Positions 1 through 12,200 of a stretch of 64,000 bases of DNA are shown here, piece after piece (position 1 is the first letter of the stretch; each line of letters starts with the position of its first letter). The notes under the pieces were generated by a model that saw only the letters and a program-made list of their open reading frames with translations, had not been told where the DNA came from and ran no database searches. A program made the translations under genes and the position numbers. Source of the stretch: Hippasteria phrygiana. Taxonomy: Eukaryota; Echinodermata; Asteroidea; Valvatida; Goniasteridae. Location of the stretch: contig JAZGUH010000411.1 in the NCBI GenBank assembly GCA_037893225.1, positions 310,001 to 374,000 on the forward strand. Direction: 5' to 3'.

Positions 1-231
1 TCAAAATTACTGTATTTGGTTTATATTTCATGCAATTTTGAATGAGTAAAGCAAGTCATACCCTAGGGAATTTGACAGGCATGGAGCAATAAATAGAAGG
101 TAATATGCACACAGATGTTGGCCGGAAAGAAAATAAACATTGCGAGGTTTGAATTTTCTCCACAAGTTTTAACTCTAGGAAGCCGCCGATGATTGCAACA
201 TGTAGCGCCAGATCTAAGCTATCCATACATG
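1..231. repeat. A-type monomer, 231 bp (representative)
   Basis: This is the reference copy of the 231-bp subtype. Its linked marks, in order, are 'ctgtatttggttta', 'gcaatttt', a one-base deletion giving 'gtcatacc' instead of 'gtccatacc', the 8-bp palindrome 'ccctaggg', 'gacaggcat', 'agaagg' and 'aatatgcac'. It occurs through the whole window, for example at 696, 1391, 2550, 4172, 4403, 13677, 16691, 29436 and 42876. Many later copies carry 'cccaaggg' instead (3245, 19935, 24338, 37546, 53998). The missing C makes the length a multiple of three, unlike the 232-bp types. Confidence 0.95.
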
Positions 232-463
232 TCAAAATTACTGAATTTGGTTGATATTTCATGCAATTATGAATGAGTAAAGCAAGTCCATACCCCAGGG
301 AATTTGACATGCATGGAGCAATAAATAGACGGTAACATGTACACAGATGTTGGCCGGAAAGAAAATAAACATTGCGAGGTTTGAATTTTCTCCACAAGTT
401 TTAACTCTAGGAAGCCGCCGATGATTGCAACATGTAGCGCCAGATCTAAGCTATCCATACATG
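232..463. repeat. B-type monomer, 232 bp (representative)
   Basis: This is the commonest subtype. Its marks are 'ctgaatttggttga', 'gcaattat', 'gtccata', 'ccccaggg', 'gacatgcatgg' (which contains the 8-bp palindrome CATGCATG), 'agacggtaacatgtac', 'ttttaac', 'ctaggaagcc' and 'gatgattg'. It usually follows an A or E monomer. In the first zone it is the middle member of the 695-bp trimer. Confidence 0.93.
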
Positions 464-695
464 TCAAAATTACTGCATTTGGTTGATATTTCATGCAATT
501 ATGAATGAGTAAAGCAAGTCCATACCCCAGGGAATTTGACATGCATGGAGCAATAAATAGACGGTAATATGTACACAGATGTTGGCCGGAAAGAAAATAA
601 ACATTGCGAGGTTTGAATTTTCTCCACAAGTGTTAACTCTAGGAAGCCGCCGATAATTGCAACATGTAGCGCCAGATCTAAGCTATCCATACATG
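464..695. repeat. C-type monomer, 232 bp (representative)
   Basis: This is the third member of the 695-bp trimer. It resembles B in its first half but has 'taatatgtac' instead of 'taacatgtac', 'gtgttaac' (creating a GTTAAC palindrome) instead of 'ttttaac', and 'gataattg' instead of 'gatgattg'. Many copies have 'gaattttgttga' near the start. This copy carries a private 'ctgcattt' where others read 'ctgaattt'. Later C copies often read 'ctaagaagcc' in place of 'ctaggaagcc'. Confidence 0.9.
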
Positions 696-1828
696 TCAAA
701 ATTACTGTATTTGGTTTATATTTCATGCAATTTTGAATGAGTAAAGCAAGTCATACCCTAGGGAATTTGACAGGCATGGAGCAATAAATAGAAGGTAATA
801 TGCACACAGATGTTGGCCGGAAAGAAAATAAACATTGCGAGGTTTGAATTTTCTCCACAAGTTTTAACTCTAGGAAGCCGCCGATGATTGCAACATGTAG
901 CGCCAGATCTAAGCTATCCATACATGTCAAAATTACTGAATTTGGTTGATATTTCATGCAATTATGAATGAGTAAAGCAAGTCCATACCCCAGGGAATTT
1001 GACATGCATGGAGCAATAAATAGACGGTAACATGTACACAGATGTTGGCCGGAAAGAAAATAAACATTGCGAGGTTTGAATTTTCTCCACAAGTTTTAAC
1101 TCTAGGAAGCCGCCGATGATTGCAACATGTAGCGCCAGATCTAAGCTATCCATACATGTCAAAATTACTGAATTTTGTTGATATTTCATGCAATTATGAA
1201 TGAGTAAAGCAAGTCCATACCCCAGGGAATTTGACATGCATGGAGCAATAAATAGACGGTAATATGTACACAGATGTTGGCCGGAAAGAAAATAAACATT
1301 GCGAGGTTTGAATTTTCTCCACAAGTGTTAACTCTAGGAAGCCGCCGATAATTGCAACATGTAGCGCCAGATCTAAGCTATCCATACATGTCAAAATTAC
1401 TGTATTTGGTTTATATTTCATGCAATTTTGAATGAGTAAAGCAAGTCATACCCTAGGGAATTTGACAGGCATGGAGCAATAAATAGAAGGTAATATGCAC
1501 ACAGATGTTGGCCGGAAAGAAAATAAACATTGCGAGGTTTGAATTTTCTCCACAAGTTTTAACTCTAGGAAGCCGCCGATGATTGCAACATGTAGCGCCA
1601 GATCTAAGCTATCCATACATGTCAAAATTACTGAATTTGGTTGATATTTCATGCAATTATGAATGAGTAAAGCAAGTCCATACCCCAGGGAATTTGACAT
1701 GCATGGAGCAATAAATAGACGGTAACATGTACACAGATGTTGGCCGGAAAGAAAATAAACATTGCGAGGTTTGAATTTTCTCCACAAGTTTTAACTCTAG
1801 GAAGCCGCCGATGATTGCAACATGTAGC

Positions 1829-1861
1829 GCCAGATCTAAGCTATCCATACATGTCAAAATT
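1829..1861. other. Near-invariant box at the monomer boundary (representative)
   Basis: Monomer positions 208-232 plus 1-8, from 'gccagatct' through 'atacatgtcaaaatt', are the same in nearly every monomer I read, although flanking positions vary freely. The exceptions I noticed are one base at 7,651 and the 'aaaatgactg' change just after position 7 in early F monomers. The box contains AGATCT and ACATGT palindromes and the left arm of the dyad. A conserved block inside a variable monomer is the pattern of a protein-binding box such as that for CENP-B, but this sequence is not a CENP-B box. Confidence 0.6.
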
Positions 1862-1938
1862 ACTGAATTTGGTTGATATTTCATGCAATTATGAATGAGT
1901 AAAGCAAGTCCATACCCCAGGGAATTTGACATGCATGG
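1845..1938. repeat. Imperfect inverted repeat (dyad) in each monomer (representative)
   Basis: Arm one is 1,845-1,861 (crossing the monomer boundary) and arm two is 1,923-1,938. The reverse complement of arm one matches arm two at 15 of 16 positions with one extra base, and a further 'agc'/'gct' pairs beyond a 2-base bulge. The loop is 61 bases. The single mismatch is A-C on the plus strand, which would be a G-U wobble in a minus-strand RNA. The dyad is complete in B, C and F monomers. The change 'gacatg' to 'gacagg' in A, D, E and S monomers adds a second mismatch. Confidence 0.75.
1854..1892. other. Helically phased A/T tracts (representative)
   Basis: In the first 40 bases of the monomer, short A/T tracts (AAAATT, AATTT, ATATTT, AATTA) are centred near monomer positions 5.5, 15, 25.5 and 36. 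The spacing is close to 10 bp. Tracts in phase with the DNA helix are known to bend DNA and to affect nucleosome placement. The pattern is kept in most subtypes; whether it bends this DNA is inference. Confidence 0.55.
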
Positions 1939-4900
1939 AGCAATAAATAGACGGTAACATGTACACAGATGTTGGCCGGAAAGAAAATAAACATTGCGAG
2001 GTTTGAATTTTCTCCACAAGTGTTAACTCTAGGAAGCCGCCGATGATTGCAACATGTAGCGCCAGATCTAAGCTATCCATACATGTCAAAATTACTGAAT
2101 TTGGTTGATATTTCATGCAATTATGAATGAGTAAAGCAAGTCCATACCCCAGGGAATTTGACATGCATGGAGCAATAAATAGACGGTAACATGTACACAG
2201 ATGTTGGCCGGAAAGAAAATAAACATTGCGAGGTTTGAATTTTCTCCACAAGTGTTAACTCTAGGAAGCCGCCGATGATTGCAACATGTAGCGCCAGATC
2301 TAAGCTATCCATACATGTCAAAATTACTGAATTTTGTTGATATTTCATGCAATTATGAATGAGTAAAGCAAGTCCATACCCCAGGGAATTTGACATGCAT
2401 GGAGCAATAAATAGACGGTAATATGTACACAGATGTTGGCCGGAAAGAAAATAAACATTGCGAGGTTTGAATTTTCTCCACAAGTGTTAACTCTAGGAAG
2501 CCGCCGATAATTGCAACATGTAGCGCCAGATCTAAGCTATCCATACATGTCAAAATTACTGTATTTGGTTTATATTTCATGCAATTTTGAATGAGTAAAG
2601 CAAGTCATACCCTAGGGAATTTGACAGGCATGGAGCAATAAATAGAAGGTAATATGCACACAGATGTTGGCCGGAAAGAAAATAAACATTGCGAGGTTTG
2701 AATTTTCTCCACAAGTTTTAACTCTAGGAAGCCGCCGATGATTGCAACATGTAGCGCCAGATCTAAGCTATCCATACATGTCAAAATTACTGAATTTGGT
2801 TGATATTTCATGCAATTATGAATGAGTAAAGCAAGTCCATACCCCAGGGAATTTGACATGCATGGAGCAATAAATAGACGGTAACATGTACACAGATGTT
2901 GGCCGGAAAGAAAATAAACATTGCGAGGTTTGAATTTTCTCCACAAGTTTTAACTCTAGGAAGCCGCCGATGATTGCAACATGTAGCGCCAGATCTAAGC
3001 TATCCATACATGTCAAAATTACTGAATTTTGTTGATATTTCATGCAATTATGAATGAGTAAAGCAAGTCCATACCCCAGGGAATTTGACATGCATGGAGC
3101 AATAAATAGACGGTAATATGTACACAGATGTTGGCCGGAAAGAAAATAAACATTGCGAGGTTTGAATTTTCTCCACAAGTGTTAACTCTAGGAAGCCGCC
3201 GATAATTGCAACATGTAGCGCCAGATCTAAGCTATCCATACATGTCAAAATTACTGTATTTGGTTTATATTTCATGCAATTTTGAATGAGTAAAGCAAGT
3301 CATACCCAAGGGAATTTGACAGGCATGGAGCAATAAATAGAAGGTAATATGCACACAGATGTTGGCCGGAAAGAAAATAAACATTGCGAGGTTTGAATTT
3401 TCTCCACAAGTTTTAACTCTAGGAAGCCGCCGATGATTGCAACATGTAGCGCCAGATCTAAGCTATCCATACATGTCAAAATTACTGAATTTGGTTGATA
3501 TTTCATGCAATTATGAATGAGTAAAGCAAGTCCATACCCCAGGGAATTTGACATGCATGGAGCAATAAATAGACGGTAACATGTACACAGATGTTGGCCG
3601 GAAAGAAAATAAACATTGCGAGGTTTGAATTTTCTCCACAAGTTTTAACTCTAGGAAGCCGCCGATGATTGCAACATGTAGCGCCAGATCTAAGCTATCC
3701 ATACATGTCAAAATTACTGAATTTGGTTGATATTTCATGCAATTATGAATGAGTAAAGCAAGTCCATACCCCAGGGAATTTGACATGCATGGAGCAATAA
3801 ATAGACGGTAACATGTACACAGATGTTGGCCGGAAAGAAAATAAACATTGCGAGGTTTGAATTTTCTCCACAAGTGTTAACTCTAGGAAGCCGCCGATGA
3901 TTGCAACATGTAGCGCCAGATCTAAGCTATCCATACATGTCAAAATTACTGAATTTTGTTGATATTTCATGCAATTATGAATGAGTAAAGCAAGTCCATA
4001 CCCCAGGGAATTTGACATGCATGGAGCAATAAATAGACGGTAATATGTACACAGATGTTGGCCGGAAAGAAAATAAACATTGCGAGGTTTGAATTTTCTC
4101 CACAAGTGTTAACTCTAGGAAGCCGCCGATAATTGCAACATGTAGCGCCAGATCTAAGCTATCCATACATGTCAAAATTACTGTATTTGGTTTATATTTC
4201 ATGCAATTTTGAATGAGTAAAGCAAGTCATACCCTAGGGAATTTGACAGGCATGGAGCAATAAATAGAAGGTAATATGCACACAGATGTTGGCCGGAAAG
4301 AAAATAAACATTGCGAGGTTTGAATTTTCTCCACAAGTTTTAACTCTAGGAAGCCGCCGATGATTGCAACATGTAGCGCCAGATCTAAGCTATCCATACA
4401 TGTCAAAATTACTGTATTTGGTTTATATTTCATGCAATTTTGAATGAGTAAAGCAAGTCATACCCTAGGGAATTTGACAGGCATGGAGCAATAAATAGAA
4501 GGTAATATGCACACAGATGTTGGCCGGAAAGAAAATAAACATTGCGAGGTTTGAATTTTCTCCACAAGTTTTAACTCTAGGAAGCCGCCGATGATTGCAA
4601 CATGTAGCGCCAGATCTAAGCTATCCATACATGTCAAAATTACTGAATTTGGTTGATATTTCATGCAATTATGAATGAGTAAAGCAAGTCCATACCCCAG
4701 GGAATTTGACATGCATGGAGCAATAAATAGACGGTAACATGTACACAGATGTTGGCCGGAAAGAAAATAAACATTGCGAGGTTTGAATTTTCTCCACAAG
4801 TTTTAACTCTAGGAAGCCGCCGATGATTGCAACATGTAGCGCCAGATCTAAGCTATCCATACATGTCAAAATTACTGAATTTTGTTGATATTTCATGCAA

Positions 4901-5097
4901 TTATGAATGAGTAAAGCAAGTCCATACCCCAGGGAATTTGACATGCATGGAGCAATAAATAGACGGTAATATGTACACAGATGTTGGCCGGAAAGAAAAT
5001 AAACATTGCGAGGTTTGAATTTTCTCCACAAGTGTTAACTCTAGGAAGCCGCCGATAATTGCAACATGTAGCGCCAGATCTAAGCTATCCATACATG

Positions 5098-8000
5098 TCA
5101 AAATTACTGAATTTGGTTTATATTTCATGCAATTTTGCATGAGTAAAGCAAGTCATACCCTAGGGAATTTGACAGGCATGGAGCAATAAATAGAAGGTAA
5201 TATGCACACAGATGTTGGCCGGAAAGAAAATAAACATTGCGAGGTTTGAATTTTCTCCACAAGTTTTAACTCTAGGAAGCCGCCGATGATTGCAACATGT
5301 AGCGCCAGATCTAAGCTATCCATACATGTCAAAATTACTGAATTTGGTTGATATTTCATGCAATTATGAATGAGTAAAGCAAGTCCATACCCCAGGGAAT
5401 TTGACATGCATGGAGCAATAAATAGACGGTAACATGTACACAGATGTTGGCCGGAAAGAAAATAAACATTGCGAGGTTTGAATTTTCTCCACAAGTTTTA
5501 ACTCTAGGAAGCCGCCGATGATTGCAACATGTAGCGCCAGATCTAAGCTATCCATACATGTCAAAATTACTGAATTTGGTTGATATTTCATGCAATTATG
5601 AATGAGTAAAGCAAGTCCATACCCCAGGGAATTTGACATGCATGGAGCAATAAATAGACGGTAATATGTACACAGATGTTGGCCGGAAAGAAAATAAACA
5701 TTGCGAGGTTTGAATTTTCTCCACAAGTGTTAACTCTAAGAAGCCGCCGATAATTGCAACATGTAGCGCCAGATCTAAGCTATCCATACATGTCAAAATT
5801 ACTGTATTTGGTTTATATTTCATGCAATTTTGAATGAGTAAAGCAAGTCATACCCTAGGGAATTTGACATGCATGGAGCAATAAATAGACGGTAATATGT
5901 ACACAGATGTTGGCCGGAAAGAAAATAAACATTGCGAGGTTTGAATTTTCTCCACAAGTTTTAACTCTAGGAAGCCGCCGATGATTGCAACATGTAGCGC
6001 CAGATCTAAGCTATCCATACATGTCAAAATTACTGAATTTGGTTGATATTTCATGCAATTATGAATGAGTAAAGCAAGTCCATACCCCAGGGAATTTGAC
6101 ATGCATGGAGCAATAAATAGACGGTAATATGTACACAGATGTTGGCCGGAAAGAAAATAAACATTGCGAGGTTTGAATTTTCTCCACAAGTGTTAACTCT
6201 AGGAAGCCGCCGATGATTGCAACATGTAGTGCCAGATCTAAGCTATCCATACATGTCAAAATTACTGAATTTTGTTGATATTTCATGCAATTATGAATGA
6301 GTAAAGCAAGTCCATACCCCAGGGAATTTGACATGCATGGAGCAATAAATAGACGGTAATATGTACACAGATGTTGGCCGGAAAGAAAATAAACATTGCG
6401 AGGTTTGAATTTTCTCCACAAGTGTTAACTCTAAGAAGCCGCCGATAATTGCAACATGTAGCGCCAGATCTAAGCTATCCATACATGTCAAAATTACTGT
6501 ATTTGGTTTATATTTCATGCAATTTTGAATGAGTAAAGCAAGTCCATACCCTAGGGAATTTGACAGGCATGGAGCAATAAATAGAAGGTAATATGCACAC
6601 AGATGTTGGCCGGAAAGAAAATAAACATTGCGAGGTTTGAATTTTCTCCACAAGTTTTAACTCTAGGAAGCCGCCGATGATTGCAACATGTAGCGCCAGA
6701 TCTAAGCTATCCATACATGTCAAAATTACTGAATTTGGTTGATATTTCATGCAATTATGAATGAGTAAAGCAAGTCCATACCCCAGGGAATTTGACATGC
6801 ATGGAGCAATAAATAGACGGTAACATGTACACAGATGTTGGCCGGAAAGAAAATAAACATTGCGAGGTTTGAATTTTCTCCACAAGTGTTAACTCTAGGA
6901 AGCCGCCGATGATTGCAACATGTAGCGCCAGATCTAAGCTATCCATACATGTCAAAATTACTGAATTTTGTTGATATTTCATGCAATTATGAATGAGTAA
7001 AGCAAGTCCATACCCCAGGGAATTTGACATGCATGGAGCAATAAATAGACGGTAATATGTACACAGATGTTGGCCGGAAAGAAAATAAACATTGCGAGGT
7101 TTGAATTTTCTCCACAAGTGTTAACTCTAGGAAGCCGCCGATAATTGCAACATGTAGCGCCAGATCTAAGCTATCCATACATGTCAAAATTACTGTATTT
7201 GGTTTATATTTCATGCAATTTTGAATGAGTAAAGCAAGTCATACCCTAGGGAATTTGACAGGCATGGAGCAATAAATAGAAGGTAATATGCACACAGATG
7301 TTGGCCGGAAAGAAAATAAACATTGCGAGGTTTGAATTTTCTCCACAAGTTTTAACTCTAGGAAGCCGCCGATGATTGCAACATGTAGCGCCAGATCTAA
7401 GCTATCCATACATGTCAAAATTACTGAATTTGGTTGATATTTCATGCAATTATGAATGAGTAAAGCAAGTCCATACCCCAGGGAATTTGACATGCATGGA
7501 GCAATAAATAGACGGTAACATGTACACAGATGTTGGCCGGAAAGAAAATAAACATTGCGAGGTTTGAATTTTCTCCACAAGTTTTAACTCTAGGAAGCCG
7601 CCGATGATTGCAACATGTAGCGCCAGATCTAAGCTATCCATACATGTCAACATTACTGAATTTTGTTGATATTTCATGCAATTATGAATGAGTAAAGCAA
7701 GTCCATACCCCAGGGAATTTGACATGCATGGAGCAATAAATAGACGGTAATATGTACACAGATGTTGGCCGGAAAGAAAATAAACATTGCGAGGTTTGAA
7801 TTTTCTCCACAAGTGTTAACTCTAGGAAGCCGCCGATAATTGCAACATGTAGCGCCAGATCTAAGCTATCCATACATGTCAAAATTACTGTATTTGGTTT
7901 ATATTTCATGCAATTTTGAATGAGTAAAGCAAGTCATACCCTAGGGAATTTGACAGGCATGGAGCAATAAATAGAAGGTAATATGCACACAGATGTTGGC

Positions 8001-9268
8001 CGGAAAGAAAATAAACATTGCGAGGTTTGAATTTTCTCCACAAGTTTTAACTCTAGGAAGCCGCCGATGATTGCAACATGTAGCGCCAGATCTAAGCTAT
8101 CCATACATGTCAAAATTACTGAATTTGGTTGATATTTCATGCAATTATGAATGAGTAAAGCAAGTCCATACCCCAGGGAATTTGACATGCATGGAGCAAT
8201 AAATAGACGGTAACATGTACACAGATGTTGGCCGGAAAGAAAATAAACATTGCGAGGTTTGAATTTTCTCCACAAGTTTTAACTCTAGGAAGCCGCCGAT
8301 GATTGCAACATGTAGCGCCAGATCTAAGCTATCCATACATGTCAAAATTACTGAATTTGGTTGATATTTCATGCAATTATGAATGAGTAAAGCAAGTCCA
8401 TACCCCAGGGAATTTGACATGCATGGAGCAATAAATAGACGGTAATATGTACACAGATGTTGGCCGGAAAGAAAATAAACATTGCGAGGTTTGAATTTTC
8501 TCCACAAGTGTTAACTCTAAGAAGCCGCCGATAATTGCAACATGTAGCGCCAGATCTAAGCTATCCATACATGTCAAAATTACTGTATTTGGTTTATATT
8601 TCATGCAATTTTGAATGAGTAAAGCAAGTCATACCCTAGGGAATTTGACATGCATGGAGCAATAAATAGACGGTAATATGTACACAGATGTTGGCCGGAA
8701 AGAAAATAAACATTGCGAGGTTTGAATTTTCTCCACAAGTTTTAACTCTAGGAAGCCGCCGATGATTGCAACATGTAGCGCCAGATCTAAGCTATCCATA
8801 CATGTCAAAATTACTGAATTTGGTTGATATTTCATGCAATTATGAATGAGTAAAGCAAGTCCATACCCCAGGGAATTTGACATGCATGGAGCAATAAATA
8901 GACGGTAATATGTACACAGATGTTGGCCGGAAAGAAAATAAACATTGCGAGGTTTGAATTTTCTCCACAAGTGTTAACTCTAGGAAGCCGCCGATGATTG
9001 CAACATGTAGTGCCAGATCTAAGCTATCCATACATGTCAAAATTACTGAATTTTGTTGATATTTCATGCAATTATGAATGAGTAAAGCAAGTCCATACCC
9101 CAGGGAATTTGACATGCATGGAGCAATAAATAGACGGTAATATGTACACAGATGTTGGCCGGAAAGAAAATAAACATTGCGAGGTTTGAATTTTCTCCAC
9201 AAGTGTTAACTCTAAGAAGCCGCCGATAATTGCAACATGTAGCGCCAGATCTAAGCTATCCATACATG
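5098..9268. repeat. Continued trimer zone with a 2,781-bp offset duplication
   Basis: A-B-C trimers start at 5098, 5793, 6488, 7184, 7879 and 8574. The monomers from 5329 to 6719 match those from 8110 to 9500 at an offset of 2,781 bp (12 monomers). The match includes the shared minority variants 'ctaagaagcc' (monomers 5561 and 8342), 'gtagtgcc' (6024 and 8805) and the A-like monomer with restored 'gtccata' (6488 and 9269). The match breaks in the next monomer: 6720 ends 'gtgttaac' while 9501 ends 'ttttaac'. Monomer 5098 has a private 'gcaattttgcatgag', and 7647 has a private 'tcaacatt' in the otherwise constant start. Confidence 0.85.
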
Positions 9269-12200
9269 TCAAAATTACTGTATTTGGTTTATATTTCATG
9301 CAATTTTGAATGAGTAAAGCAAGTCCATACCCTAGGGAATTTGACAGGCATGGAGCAATAAATAGAAGGTAATATGCACACAGATGTTGGCCGGAAAGAA
9401 AATAAACATTGCGAGGTTTGAATTTTCTCCACAAGTTTTAACTCTAGGAAGCCGCCGATGATTGCAACATGTAGCGCCAGATCTAAGCTATCCATACATG
9501 TCAAAATTACTGAATTTGGTTGATATTTCATGCAATTATGAATGAGTAAAGCAAGTCCATACCCCAGGGAATTTGACATGCATGGAGCAATAAATAGACG
9601 GTAACATGTACACAGATGTTGGCCGGAAAGAAAATAAACATTGCGAGGTTTGAATTTTCTCCACAAGTTTTAACTCTAGGAAGCCGCCGATGATTGCAAC
9701 ATGTAGCGCCAGATCTAAGCTATCCATACATGTCAAAATTACTGAATTTGGTTGATATTTCATGCAATTATGAATGAGTAAAGCAAGTCCATACCCCAGG
9801 GAATTTGACATGCATGGAGCAATAAATAGACGGTAACATGTACACAGATGTTGGCCGGAAAGAAAATAAACATTGCGAGGTTTGAATTTTCTCCACAAGT
9901 GTTAACTCTAGGAAGCCGCCGATGATTGCAACATGTAGCGCCAGATCTAAGCTATCCATACATGTCAAAATTACTGAATTTGGTTGATATTTCATGCAAT
10001 TATGAATGAGTAAAGCAAGTCCATAACCCAGGGAATTTGACATGCATGGAGCAATAAATAGACGGTAATATGTACACAGATGTTGGCCGGGAAGAAAATA
10101 AACATTGCGAGGTTTGAATTTTCTCCACAAGTGTTAACTCTAGGAAGCCGCCGATGATTGCAACATGTAGTGCCAGATCTAAGCTATCCATACATGTCAA
10201 AATTACTGAATTTTGTTGATATTTCATGCAATTATGAATGAGTAAAGCAAGTCCATACCCCAGGGAATTTGACATGCATGGAGCAATAAATAGACGGTAA
10301 TATGTACACAGATGTTGGCCGGAAAGAAAATAAACATTGCGAGGTTTGAATTTTCTCCACAAGTGTTAACTCTAGGAAGCCGCCGATGATTGCAACATGT
10401 AGCGCCAGATCTAAGCTATCCATACATGTCAAAATTACTGAATTTGGTTGATATTTCATGCAATTATGAATGAGTAAAGCAAGTCCATACCCCAGGGAAT
10501 TTGACATGCATGGAGCAATAAATAGACGGTAATATGTACACAGATGTTGGCCGGAAAGAAAATAAACATTGCGAGGTTTGAATTTTCTCCACAAGTGTTA
10601 ACTCTAGGAAGCCGCCGATGATTGCAACATGTAGTGCCAGATCTAAGCTATCCATACATGTCAAAATTACTGAATTTTGTTGATATTTCATGCAATTATG
10701 AATGAGTAAAGCAAGTCCATACCCCAGGGAATTTGACATGCATGGAGCAATAAATAGACGGTAATATGTACACAGATGTTGGCCGGAAAGAAAATAAACA
10801 TTGCGAGGTTTGAATTTTCTCCACAAGTGTTAACTCTAAGAAGCCGCCGATAATTGCAACATGTAGCGCCAGATCTAAGCTATCCATACATGTCAAAATT
10901 ACTGTATTTGGTTTATATTTCATGCAATTTTGAATGAGTAAAGCAAGTCCATACCCTAGGGAATTTGACAGGCATGGAGCAATAAATAGAAGGTAATATG
11001 CACACAGATGTTGGCCGGAAAGAAAATAAACATTGCGAGGTTTGAATTTTCTCCACAAGTTTTAACTCTAGGAAGCCGCCGATGATTGCAACATGTAGCG
11101 CCAGATCTAAGCTATCCATACATGTCAAAATTACTGAATTTGGTTGATATTTCATGCAATTATGAATGAGTAAAGCAAGTCCATACCCCAGGGAATTTGA
11201 CATGCATGGAGCAATAAATAGACGGTAACATGTACACAGATGTTGGCCGGAAAGAAAATAAACATTGCGAGGTTTGAATTTTCTCCACAAGTTTTAACTC
11301 TAGGAAGCCGCCGATGATTGCAACATGTAGCGCCAGATCTAAGCTATCCATACATGTCAAAATTACTGAATTTGGTTGATATTTCATGCAATTATGAATG
11401 AGTAAAGCAAGTCCATACCCCAGGGAATTTGACATGCATGGAGCAATAAATAGACGGTAACATGTACACAGATGTTGGCCGGAAAGAAAATAAACATTGC
11501 GAGGTTTGAATTTTCTCCACAAGTGTTAACTCTAGGAAGCCGCCGATGATTGCAACATGTAGCGCCAGATCTAAGCTATCCATACATGTCAAAATTACTG
11601 AATTTGGTTGATATTTCATGCAATTATGAATGAGTAAAGCAAGTCCATAACCCAGGGAATTTGACATGCATGGAGCAATAAATAGACGGTAATATGTACA
11701 CAGATGTTGGCCGGGAAGAAAATAAACATTGCGAGGTTTGAATTTTCTCCACAAGTGTTAACTCTAGGAAGCCGCCGATGATTGCAACATGTAGTGCCAG
11801 ATCTAAGCTATCCATACATGTCAAAATTACTGAATTTTGTTGATATTTCATGCAATTATGAATGAGTAAAGCAAGTCCATACCCCAGGGAATTTGACATG
11901 CATGGAGCAATAAATAGACGGTAATATGTACACAGATGTTGGCCGGAAAGAAAATAAACATTGCGAGGTTTGAATTTTCTCCACAAGTGTTAACTCTAGG
12001 AAGCCGCCGATGATTGCAACATGTAGCGCCAGATCTAAGCTATCCATACATGTCAAAATTACTGAATTTGGTTGATATTTCATGCAATTATGAATGAGTA
12101 AAGCAAGTCCATACCCCAGGGAATTTGACATGCATGGAGCAATAAATAGACGGTAATATGTACACAGATGTTGGCCGGAAAGAAAATAAACATTGCGAGG

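Larger units (their letters stand above)
1..5097. repeat. Trimer HOR zone, 695-bp A-B-C unit
   Basis: Monomer starts and types read A-B-C (1), A-B-C (696), A-B-B-B/C-C (1391), A-B-C (2550), A-B-B-C (3245), a lone A (4172) and A-B-C (4403). The basic unit is 695 bp (231+232+232). Five-monomer and four-monomer units are the trimer with one or two extra B-like monomers, and the lone A at 4172-4402 is a trimer reduced to one monomer. The extra monomer at 2086 mixes B marks ('taacatgtac', 'gatgattg') with the C mark 'gtgttaac'-like end of its predecessor. This is the simplest HOR in the window. Confidence 0.9.

Noticed and set aside
50..60. Telomere-like 'accctaggg' in A monomers
   Set aside because: It is a single 8-bp palindrome per monomer, with no TTAGGG or TTTAGGG tandem run.
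1..300. Human or primate alpha satellite, or another satellite family I know
   Set aside because: The monomer is 232 bp rather than about 171 bp and the sequence is not alike. It also does not match the 155-180 bp plant centromere repeats I know.
1954..1965. p53-type or similar response elements at the CATG clusters
   Set aside because: The bases flanking CATG do not fit RRRCATGYYY on both sides.
1973..1985. CENP-B box at the 'ttggccgg(g/a)aa' segment
   Set aside because: It shares only a few bases with the CENP-B box consensus; the required TTCG half is absent.
2000..2010. RNA polymerase III B box in 'ggtttgaattt', suggesting a SINE origin
   Set aside because: It matches about 8 of 11 consensus positions, and there is no A box at a suitable distance, no poly-A tail and no target-site duplication.
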